From assembly GCA_030673355.1 (NCBI GenBank), contig DAOVJF010000037.1, positions 1 to 11,682 of the forward strand: DNA of 11,682 nucleotides. Reading direction: 5' to 3'. Numbering within the stretch: position 1 is the stretch's first letter; every line of letters starts with the position of its first letter. The translations under genes and the position numbers were made by a program. The stretch is from Planctomycetota bacterium (GTDB lineage: Bacteria; JAJVIF01; JAPKYR01). Of this stretch, positions 5,960 through 11,682 are shown piece after piece. Under the pieces are notes generated by a model, which searched no databases, was not told the origin of the DNA, and saw nothing but the letters and a program-made list of their open reading frames with translations.

Positions 5960-6949
5960 TCAATTATCATGCCCGATCAGGCCGATCCTCGACAGTGGCC
6001 AGAATATCATCTCGGCCCTGCCCTCGATGTTCCTTATCGGCACTGTGCCGATCACATGGCTGTCCTGTGAATTAGACCGGTTGTCTCCAAGCACGAAAAC
6101 TTCTCCCGGAGGAACGGTAATCGGCCCGTAATGGCTGTAGTTCGGACGCCGTGTCCGGTAATTTTCGTACAATATTTCCCCGTTAATGTAAATCTCACCG
6201 TCATCTATTTCGACCGTATCCCCGGGAAGGCCTACAACTCTCTTTATGTAATCCTGAACTTCGATCGAACCCGGACCCGTCTCGCCGGATTCCGGGAGAG
6301 CGTCCCTGGCTTCTTCCATTGTCAGCCGGCCGGGCACACCACTCCGTGGAGGTTGAAAAACCCTGAAGATAATAACCTCGCCTCGAGCGGGAGCCCTTGT
6401 TCTGTAAACCAGCTTATTCGCGATAATCCTGTCCTGTTCGTGGAGTGTCGGTTCCATGCTGCCCGACGGAATCCAGAAAGTCTGGAAGAAAAAGATGCGG
6501 ATAATTATCGCCACAAGGAACGCGTAAACAACGCTCTCCATCATTTCAGCGATTGCGTAACCTGACGGTGCCGGTACGAGAACCTCTGTTTTTGCCTCCC
6601 CAAGGTCGCACCTGATCTGAACCTCGATTGTACCGAAGTCTTTTCCGGGATTCAGCACGATCGGCAGTTCTCCAGAATCACCGATACCGAATTCTCCGGG
6701 TTGAAGCATAATTTCCCCGCTGTTTGTGCTGAATCCCGCAACTGTTAACTCGCCTGAGGATGCGGTTATGTGTACCGGACCGGTATCGCTGGTCGGTTCG
6801 CCCAGAAAATCAGTAAATTTTGCGGCAAGAGTGACAGGCTTATGTATACGGATATTTTCCGAACCGGTTACGATCACAAGTTCTGCACCGGATTTGAATG
6901 CGACCGGTTGCTGAGGGGAATTCATTGGTGTTACGTCAAAAGATTCCAT
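5960..6949 (-). CDS. lepB: Signal peptidase I with an added N-terminal beta-rich domain
   Basis: Signal peptidase I removes Sec/Tat signal peptides at the outer face of the inner membrane. The family boxes are complete: membrane anchor (about 135-157), IPSGSMEPTL with nucleophile Ser164, ANKLVYR (177-183), RGEVIIF (189-195), YIKRVVGLPGD with general base Lys236 (234-244), and VLGDNRSNSQDSH (286-298). Between the RGEVIIF and YIKR boxes there is an insert of about 30 residues rich in Glu, Gly and Pro. Most unusual are residues 1-130, with alternating short hydrophobic strands, many Gly/Thr/Ser and a pattern recalling Ig-like repeat domains (PVTLAAKFTDFLGEPTSDTG). This part is not in the family core. 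I kept ATG 6949; it has no clear ribosome site and lies only about 5-7 bases from the start site expected of the promoter at 6961-6990. ATG 6925 is an alternative. Confidence 0.93.
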   Translation of the reverse strand: MESFDVTPMNSPQQPVAFKSGAELVIVTGSENIRIHKPVTLAAKFTDFLGEPTSDTGPVHITASSGELTVAGFSTNSGEIMLQPGEFGIGDSGELPIVLNPGKDFGTIEVQIRCDLGEAKTEVLVPAPSGYAIAEMMESVVYAFLVAIIIRIFFFQTFWIPSGSMEPTLHEQDRIIANKLVYRTRAPARGEVIIFRVFQPPRSGVPGRLTMEEARDALPESGETGPGSIEVQDYIKRVVGLPGDTVEIDDGEIYINGEILYENYRTRRPNYSHYGPITVPPGEVFVLGDNRSNSQDSHVIGTVPIRNIEGRAEMIFWPLSRIGLIGHDN

Positions 6950-6960
6950 CGGCTGTCAGC

Positions 6961-6990
6961 ATTATACCCGGATTTATTTTTTGGTGACAC
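6961..6990 (-). promoter_or_regulatory. Probable sigma70 promoter of the lepB-rnhB-yraN-TPR unit
   Basis: A perfect TATAAT (6966-6961) is preceded after 18 bases by GTGTCA (6990-6985, 4 of 6 to TTGACA). It lies between the rplS terminator and lepB, exactly where a promoter is needed. The expected start near 6956-6954 leaves a 5' leader of only about 5-7 bases before ATG 6949, suggesting almost leaderless translation or use of the downstream ATG at 6925. Confidence 0.6.
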
Positions 6991-7003
6991 TAATTTATTA
7001 ATT

Positions 7004-7032
7004 AAAGGACCACCCATTCCAGGTGGCCCTTT
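7004..7032 (-). terminator. Hairpin terminator after rplS
   Basis: Minus-strand RNA forms an 11-bp stem, AAAGGGCCACC with GGUGGUCCUUU (one wobble), around a 7-base loop. It starts about 37 bases after the rplS stop and ends in UUUAAUUAAU. The U run is short, but the flanking A/T tracts are nearly symmetric. It closes the rpsP-rplS operon and separates it from lepB. Confidence 0.75.
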
Positions 7033-7069
7033 TAATTTGCTGATCAAAAAATTAACTGCCGATCGATCC

Positions 7070-7669
7070 TTATGGTTTGGTTCGCATCCGCTGTTCCTTG
7101 ATTCTCGCGGATTTACCGGCCCGGTCGCGAAGGTAATAAAGCTTGGACCGTCGTACCCGTCCACGCCTGACTACCTGAATTTTGTCTATTTTCTTTGAGT
7201 GTATAAAGAACGTCCGTTCTACACCTACACCCCATGATGTTTTCCTGACCGTGAATGTCCTGTCGGCGCCGCCGTGCTTTATGGCAGTTACGACCCCTTC
7301 AAAAATCTGGATCCGCTCCTTGCTGCCCTCGATAATTTTAACATGCACCTTGACCATATCGCCGGACCGAAAATCAGGAATGTCACTCTTGATGAACTGA
7401 TCTGTTATCGCGGCAACTTTATCAAAGGCTGAGATTTTCTTCTTCTCAGGCTCCTCTTCGGTTACAGTTTCTTCAGGCGCTTCTTCTTCTTCAGCTTCCG
7501 TAGTTTCTTCCCCGGACGCTTTGATCTCATCCTCGGCATCCTCAGGGGCCTCTTCAGATGTTTCTTCTTCCACGGTATCCTCTACCGGCTCAGTAACCTC
7601 ATCCGAAAATTCTTCCTTAACAGGCTCTTCTTCGGGTATACCATCAACTTTCGTTTCATTGTCAGCCAT
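7070..7669 (-). CDS. rplS: 50S ribosomal protein L19 with a long acidic N-terminal extension
   Basis: L19 lies at the 30S-50S interface of the ribosome. The L19 core occupies residues 80-199: DIPDFRSGDMVKVHVKI (96-112), RIQIFEGVVTAIK (119-131), TVRKTSWGVGVERTF (140-154), KIDKIQVVRRGRVRRSKLYYLRD (160-182). This matches the normal length of about 115 residues. Residues 1-78 are an extra low-complexity segment in which 36 of the first 75 residues are Asp or Glu, with no L19 homology that I know. ATG 7669 follows AAGGAG at 10 bases, and the whole extension is in frame without interruption. I see no other convincing ribosome site nearer the core, so the extension is probably translated. The gene is last in the rpsP-khpA-rimM-trmD-rplS operon and is followed by a terminator at 7004-7032. 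Confidence 0.95.
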   Translation of the reverse strand: MADNETKVDGIPEEEPVKEEFSDEVTEPVEDTVEEETSEEAPEDAEDEIKASGEETTEAEEEEAPEETVTEEEPEKKKISAFDKVAAITDQFIKSDIPDFRSGDMVKVHVKIIEGSKERIQIFEGVVTAIKHGGADRTFTVRKTSWGVGVERTFFIHSKKIDKIQVVRRGRVRRSKLYYLRDRAGKSARIKEQRMRTKP

Positions 7670-7717
7670 AATTTATACACTCCTTACTTATCTCTTACTG
7701 ATGCGATCGACTCACAC

Positions 7718-8446
7718 CTATTCTTCATCCTGCCCGTCAGATACCGGATCATTCAGTAAATCCGTTCGGAATCTCGATGTCATCTCGCGACGTTTCATCG
7801 ACCTCCATGAATCGATCCTGGCGTGGTCCCCTGACATCAATACTTCGGGAACCTTCAGTCCCCGAAATTCCGGTGGACGCGTATACGCCGGGTGATCGAG
7901 CAAGCCGGAACTGAATGACTCGTGCTCCAGGGAATCCGGATTTCCAAGAGCGCCTTCTTGAAGCCTTGCGATTCCATCGACAATTGCCAGGGCGGGTATC
8001 TCACCGCCCGAAAGCACGAAATCCCCGAGGCTGACGGTTACCCATGGGTACAGGGTATATAACCGTTCGTCGAAACCCTCGTAATGACCGGACAGGACCA
8101 GGATACTTTCACGAGCCGGATCGAGTCCGGCCCAGTTTGCAAGCATCGCCTGGTTCATCCGTGCTCCCCTCGGACAGAGGATCAGCATTTTGGCCTCGAA
8201 ACCTTCCAGCCGTCTCAGGTCCAGGACAGCCTCGATACACTTTACTAGCGGTTCCAGCATCAGGACCATACCCGGCCCGCCGCCGTAGGGCATATCGTCA
8301 ACCTGGCGGTACTCACCTTCAGCCCAGTCGCGGATATCGTGACAGCGAACGGTAATCAGCCCTTTCTCGATGGTTTTTCCGACAATACTCGTTTTCAGAG
8401 GATTATCGAAAAATTCGGGAAACAGGGTAAGAATATCAATGTACAA
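7718..8446 (-). CDS. trmD: tRNA (guanine37-N1)-methyltransferase
   Basis: TrmD methylates G37 of tRNAs reading CNN codons using S-adenosylmethionine, preventing frameshifts. Signatures of the SPOUT trefoil-knot fold are present: DILTLFPEFF, QVDDMPYGGGPGMV, LVLSGHYEGFDER, VSLGDFVLSGGE, LLDHPAYTRP and VPEVLMSGDHARIDSWR. The last two lie in the tRNA-binding and catalytic part, with the conserved Asp of LLDHP. I prefer the TTG at 8446, giving MYIDILTLFPE and 242 residues. It has AAAGGA six bases upstream and matches where the family normally begins. The in-frame GTG at 8461 directly abuts the rimM stop (TAAGTG), lacks a ribosome site and would add five residues. The gene order rimM-trmD-rplS is strongly conserved. 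Confidence 0.95.
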   Translation of the reverse strand: MYIDILTLFPEFFDNPLKTSIVGKTIEKGLITVRCHDIRDWAEGEYRQVDDMPYGGGPGMVLMLEPLVKCIEAVLDLRRLEGFEAKMLILCPRGARMNQAMLANWAGLDPARESILVLSGHYEGFDERLYTLYPWVTVSLGDFVLSGGEIPALAIVDGIARLQEGALGNPDSLEHESFSSGLLDHPAYTRPPEFRGLKVPEVLMSGDHARIDSWRSMKRREMTSRFRTDLLNDPVSDGQDEE

Positions 8447-8461
8447 CGGTCTTCCTTTCAC

Positions 8462-8956
8462 TTACAGGAGACCGGGGAGGGGATCCACAACCATCCGGCC
8501 GCCTTCGAGATCAATTTCGATTATTACATCGCTTATTGCCGGGAGAAGAATGCTCTTCTCACCGTTTCTGACCCCGTAGACATCATTAGCCCCGGTCTGG
8601 ATCACCTCCTCGAGCACCCCGAGTGAATCGCCCGATTTTGTGATTACCTGGAGGCCGATCAGTTTCTCATTATCAATACGTGCTTCCTCCGTTACCGTCA
8701 GCTCACTTCCGGACAGACGAACGTACGTTCCACTGAGTTTCTCGGCCTCGGTCCGGTCCTTCACCTCGCGAAATTTCACGAGAACGTGTTTTTTATGGAC
8801 GCGGACTTTTTCTATTGTATATGTCAGATCGGTTTTTTCGGACTGTGTAAGGATCAACTCATCCAGCCCCTTAAACCGCTCAGGTTCATCGTTCAGGCTC
8901 AGAATACGAACCTCGCCTTTTATACCAAAGGCCCCCATTATGAGGCCAATATCCAT
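8462..8956 (-). CDS. rimM: Ribosome maturation factor RimM
   Basis: RimM assists late maturation of the 30S head and binds ribosomal protein S19. The 164-residue protein has the expected two domains: an N-terminal beta-barrel with MGAFGIKGEVRI (7-18) and DRTEAEKLSGTYV (67-79), then a PRC-barrel from about residue 95 with GANDVYGVRNGEKSILLPAI (122-141, interior) and the typical ending MVVDPLPGLL. ATG 8956 follows GGAGGG at 6 bases, and the N-terminus starts where the family does. It sits between khpA (41-base gap) and trmD, in the standard order. Confidence 0.96.
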   Translation of the reverse strand: MDIGLIMGAFGIKGEVRILSLNDEPERFKGLDELILTQSEKTDLTYTIEKVRVHKKHVLVKFREVKDRTEAEKLSGTYVRLSGSELTVTEEARIDNEKLIGLQVITKSGDSLGVLEEVIQTGANDVYGVRNGEKSILLPAISDVIIEIDLEGGRMVVDPLPGLL

Positions 8957-8997
8957 GTCAAACCCTCCGGTAAACCCCCTTTTGACTTGAAGAATCC

Positions 8998-9312
8998 TTA
9001 TTCGGGATCTTTTCCGTTTACCAGCTCTATCGAAACGGATTGTCCATCATGCAAGGCAGCGGCACGGACTACAACGCGTAATGATTTAATAATCCGGCCT
9101 TTCTTTCCAATTACCTTGCCCATATCTTCGTCGTTAACCCTTATTTCGAGCACTGTCGTTCGTTCACCCTGTACTTCCGTTACTTGAACGTCTTCCGGAT
9201 TATCAACAAGACGTTTTACTATAAACTCAAGTAGACTGGCGACGTTTTCTTTTGCGGGGGCATCTTCCTGCCCGTTGTTTTTTCCGCTATTTTTTTTGAA
9301 TATGTTAAACAA
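8998..9312 (-). CDS. khpA: KH-domain RNA-binding protein KhpA
   Basis: A single type II KH domain, with the RNA-contacting GKKG loop at residues 69-72 in DMGKVIGKKGRIIKSLRVVVRAAA. The core (about 24-99: LLEFIVKRLVDNPEDVQVTEV and onward) matches the KhpA/YlqC family of about 76 residues. In other bacteria KhpA pairs with KhpB and binds RNA to influence cell division and envelope growth. The first 23 residues, FNIFKKNSGKNNGQEDAPAK, are an extra polar segment. The start is TTG at 9312 with GAGG eight bases upstream. No ATG or GTG closer to the core is in frame. The position between rpsP and rimM is the usual one for this gene. Confidence 0.92.
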   Translation of the reverse strand: MFNIFKKNSGKNNGQEDAPAKENVASLLEFIVKRLVDNPEDVQVTEVQGERTTVLEIRVNDEDMGKVIGKKGRIIKSLRVVVRAAALHDGQSVSIELVNGKDPE

Positions 9313-9362
9313 CTGGCATACCTCGCACTGTATTATTTATGTTTAAACGCTTCCAAAGAAGT

Positions 9363-9734
9363 TCACACTTCTGAAGACTCCGGTTCAGCGTTACCTGTTT
9401 CTTCCTGTATCTCGGTCCCGGTATCAGGCTCCACCTCTGGTAGTTTATCTTCATCACTCGCTTTCTTTGTCTTCTCCTTGATTACCGGTTCATCTCCACG
9501 ACGCTTGCGTCTTACCAGACGTTTGACAGCATCTGTAACAATTGCTCCCTTGCTGTGCCATGCATCGAGACGTTCAAGGTCGAGTTCAAGTGGTTTGTTT
9601 TTCAAATACGGACAATAATGACCGATATTCTCGATTATCTTACCCCTTGGGGGATTACGGCTTTCAGTAACAACAATCCGGAAGGATGGCTGCTTCTTTC
9701 TACCTGTTTTTCTCAACCTGATCTTGACCGACAC
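9363..9734 (-). CDS. rpsP: 30S ribosomal protein S16 with an acidic C-terminal tail
   Basis: S16 is an early-assembling 30S protein binding the 5' domain of 16S rRNA. The core is residues 1-80: VKIRLRKTGRKKQPSFRIVV (3-22), SRNPPRGKIIENIGHYCP (25-42), LERLDAWHSKGA (53-64) and TDAVKRLVRR (67-76). Residues 81-123 are an additional tail, first basic then strongly acidic (15 of 43 are Asp/Glu). C-terminal extensions of S16 occur in several phyla. The start is GTG at 9734 with AGGA five bases upstream. It is the first gene of the ribosomal operon here, behind a candidate promoter at 9801-9830; ffh, often found upstream elsewhere, is replaced by fabF. Confidence 0.96.
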   Translation of the reverse strand: MSVKIRLRKTGRKKQPSFRIVVTESRNPPRGKIIENIGHYCPYLKNKPLELDLERLDAWHSKGAIVTDAVKRLVRRKRRGDEPVIKEKTKKASDEDKLPEVEPDTGTEIQEETGNAEPESSEV

Positions 9735-9800
9735 GTATGTCCTGCCTTGTAATTCTTAATTTTTCAAGCAAACTATCTTTCTATCATATATTAACACTGA

Positions 9801-9830
9801 ATTACAAGCATAAAATAAGACTTTCATCAA
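9801..9830 (-). promoter_or_regulatory. Candidate promoter of the rpsP operon
   Basis: TTGATG (9830-9825, 4 of 6) and TGTAAT (9806-9801, 5 of 6) are spaced by 18 bases in the AT-rich 127-base gap between fabF and rpsP. The expected start leaves a leader of about 60 bases. No hairpin terminator is visible after fabF, so read-through from the fatty-acid genes is also possible. Confidence 0.45.
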
Positions 9831-9861
9831 TAAAAATGGACTCACCGGTTATGCATTCCTT

Positions 9862-11103
9862 CTAACCTTCGAAGCGTTTTATCGCGATAACCGCGTTATG
9901 CCCTCCAAATCCGAATGAATTGGACAACGCGAAATTCACTACTTTTTCCCGGGATTCATTCGGCACGTAATCCAGATCGCATTCCGGATCGGGAAATTCG
10001 TAATTTATTGTCGGACCTATCCAGCCCTTTTCCATCCCGAGAAGTGTCGCGGCCAGTTCCGCGGCACCGCTCGCGCCAAGAAGGTGCCCGATCATACTCT
10101 TGGTGGAGCTGACTGGTATCTCGTACGCCCTGTCGCCGAAAAGGGTTTTTATCGCCTGGGTTTCAGCCGGATCGTTATGAGGTGTCGATGTGCCGTGGGC
10201 ATTGATGTAATCAACATCCTCGATTGTCATACCGGCGTCTTTTATTGCATTTCTCATGGCCTCGACCGCTCCTGCGCCCCCCGGTGCAGGCGCAGTAATG
10301 TGATAAGCGTCGCACGAGGCCCCATAGCCCGCCAATTCAGCATAAATCCTTGCGCCTCTTCCAATTGCATGTTCCATATCTTCGAGTACGAACATGCATC
10401 CACCATCACCCATGACAAACCCGGAGCGTTTCGCATCGAACGGACGGCTGCTTTTCTCGGGATCGTCATTATAGTCGCTTGTGATAGCTTTCATGCTCTG
10501 GAAACCGGCAACACCGAGGGGGACCAGTGCCGCTTCCGACCCGCCTGCAATAATTGCCGATGACATCCCGGACTGGATATATTTCATGGCAATACCAATT
10601 GCATGATTGGAACTTGCGCATGCGGAGACAACCGCATGGTTCGGGCCTTTTAAACCAAGCGCGATTGCGATCAGGCCGGCGGCGATGTTAGTGATGGAAT
10701 GGGGGATGTAGAACGGGCTGACACGGTTAGGTCCCTGGGTTAACAGGCGTTCATGGTCGCGGCAGAATGTGTATAGCCCGCCAATACCGGTCGCATGAAT
10801 AACCCCTGTAGTGTCCTTATCAAGCTCCCCGTCTTTGAAACCTGCGTCCTCAATAGCCATTTTCGCACAGGCGACAGCGAACTGACTGTATCTGTCAAAC
10901 CTCTTGACTTCCTTTTTATCCATATATTGAGTGGGTTCAAAATCGTTAATTTCCGCACCAATACGTACCTTGAATTCACTGGTGTCCCAGTTAACAATTT
11001 GACTAATCCCGCTCTTCCCGGCATGAAAAGCATCCCTGTTAACTTCTTTGCCAGCTCCGAATGTTGTCAACAATCCCATTCCGGTGATAGCAACACGCTT
11101 CAT
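9862..11103 (-). CDS. fabF: Beta-ketoacyl-ACP synthase II
   Basis: FabF condenses malonyl-ACP with acyl-ACP in the elongation step of type II fatty-acid synthesis in the cytoplasm. The 413-residue protein has the full thiolase-fold active site: Cys162 in VSACASSNHAIG, His303 in NAHGTSTPHNDPAE, Lys335 and His340 in STKSMIGHLLGASG, and the closing GFGGHNAVI. The Cys-His-His triad marks a KAS I/II enzyme, not FabH. The usual TG after the active-site ACA/AS is replaced by SSN, a mild deviation. I chose ATG 11103 because GGAGGA lies 7 bases before it and MKRVAITGMG is the family N-terminus; the reading frame stays open 54 bases further upstream. It follows fabG by 56 bases, with no acpP between. 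Confidence 0.97.
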   Translation of the reverse strand: MKRVAITGMGLLTTFGAGKEVNRDAFHAGKSGISQIVNWDTSEFKVRIGAEINDFEPTQYMDKKEVKRFDRYSQFAVACAKMAIEDAGFKDGELDKDTTGVIHATGIGGLYTFCRDHERLLTQGPNRVSPFYIPHSITNIAAGLIAIALGLKGPNHAVVSACASSNHAIGIAMKYIQSGMSSAIIAGGSEAALVPLGVAGFQSMKAITSDYNDDPEKSSRPFDAKRSGFVMGDGGCMFVLEDMEHAIGRGARIYAELAGYGASCDAYHITAPAPGGAGAVEAMRNAIKDAGMTIEDVDYINAHGTSTPHNDPAETQAIKTLFGDRAYEIPVSSTKSMIGHLLGASGAAELAATLLGMEKGWIGPTINYEFPDPECDLDYVPNESREKVVNFALSNSFGFGGHNAVIAIKRFEG

Positions 11104-11159
11104 AAATAGTTCCTCCAACATGACTTTTTCATGCGATTTAAAATCACTCAAGATCAAGC

Positions 11160-11682
11160 TTAATGCATATGCAAACCGCCGTTGATATGCAGAATGGCGC
11201 CCGTTATATATCCAGCCTCTTCGCTGGCAAGGTAGACAACCGCACAGGCAACATCCCTTCCGGTACCGGTACGTTCCAGCGCGATGTATTTAATTAATTC
11301 CCCCTTGCGTTCTTCGGTCATTCTGTCGGTCATGCCACCCGCTATAAACCCGGGCGCAATAACATTCGATGTGATGTTCCGCCCGCCAAATTCCCGCGCC
11401 AGAGCCCTGCTCATGCCCATAACACCCGCCTTGCTCGCAGCATAGGCTGACTGCGCGGTCGATCCCACGTAAGTGACCACGCTCCCCATGTGAATCAACC
11501 GCCCCCATCGATTTTTAGCCATCACTCTCGACGCGGCAGGGGTTACATTGAACATGCTGACCAGGTTGTTTCTCAGGACATCCTCAATCAGCTCAGGAGG
11601 CTGCCTTATAAACAGGGCTTCCCGACTTATCCCTGCGTTATTGACGAGAATATGCAGATCGCCGAGGTTATCGACTGTCTCC
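11160..11682 (-). CDS. fabG: 3-oxoacyl-ACP reductase (N-terminus cut by window)
   Basis: FabG reduces 3-oxoacyl-ACP with NADPH in fatty-acid elongation. The reading frame is open from the window edge to the TAA at 11160, giving 173 residues of an expected 245 or so. Classical short-chain dehydrogenase motifs are present: LHILVNNAGISR early in the fragment, the catalytic Ser in RLIHMGSVV, the YAASK Tyr-Lys pair, the NVIAPGFIAGGMTD loop, and the typical FabG ending GYITGAILHINGGLHM. The N-terminal Rossmann glycine motif lies outside the window. SDR enzymes are a large family, but the ending and the adjacent fabF make FabG by far the best call. Confidence 0.93.
   Translation of the reverse strand, partial: ETVDNLGDLHILVNNAGISREALFIRQPPELIEDVLRNNLVSMFNVTPAASRVMAKNRWGRLIHMGSVVTYVGSTAQSAYAASKAGVMGMSRALAREFGGRNITSNVIAPGFIAGGMTDRMTEERKGELIKYIALERTGTGRDVACAVVYLASEEAGYITGAILHINGGLHMH

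Noticed and set aside
6131..6565. Plus-strand ORF of 144 codons
   Set aside because: Antisense to the catalytic boxes of signal peptidase I and without recognisable features.
7521..7895. Plus-strand serine-rich ORF at the start of rplS
   Set aside because: The Ser-rich stretch is the mirror image of the Glu-rich codons of the L19 extension on the other strand, so it is a shadow of composition.
11104..11157. Upstream extension of fabF to an ATG at 11157
   Set aside because: The added 18 residues do not belong to the KAS family, and the ATG at 11103 has a strong ribosome site and the standard N-terminus.

Overview
All twelve genes I can support lie on the minus strand, so transcription runs from high to low coordinates. 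No tRNA, rRNA, insertion sequence, CRISPR array or origin was seen. The gene set (type II fatty-acid synthesis, the rpsP-trmD ribosomal block, type IV pilin-like proteins, signal peptidase I) is bacterial. Pseudopilin-like proteins and the khpA-rimM-trmD order suggest a free-living bacterium, possibly a diderm of a poorly cultured phylum, but nothing in the window fixes the phylum.

Layout in transcription order. (1) 11682-9862: the C-terminal part of fabG, then fabF, with no acpP between them. (2) 9830-7004: a probable promoter, then rpsP (S16), khpA (KH-domain RNA binder), rimM (30S maturation), trmD (tRNA m1G37 methyltransferase) and rplS (L19), closed by a hairpin terminator. S16 has an acidic C-terminal tail and L19 an unusually long acidic N-terminal extension. 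KhpA also starts about 25 residues early, and rpsP, khpA and trmD all appear to use non-ATG starts. (3) 6990-4074: a promoter immediately before lepB, then rnhB, yraN and a six-repeat TPR protein, closely spaced or overlapping. The signal peptidase carries a roughly 125-residue beta-rich domain before its membrane anchor, which is not part of the normal family architecture. (4) 4073-1: a 325-base leader region with two promoter-like sites and strong inverted repeats, then three tandem genes for large (about 380-residue) GspG-like prepilin proteins. A strong intrinsic terminator follows the second, and the third runs off the window.

Regions 1-3 are conserved housekeeping: lipid precursor supply, ribosome and tRNA maturation, protein export, and removal of RNA from DNA. 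Region 4 is the accessory and most interesting part. It is a family of paralogous oversized pseudopilins that share a conserved body but have mosaic N-termini. It may encode minor components or cargo of a type II secretion or type IV pilus machine whose other genes are outside the window.
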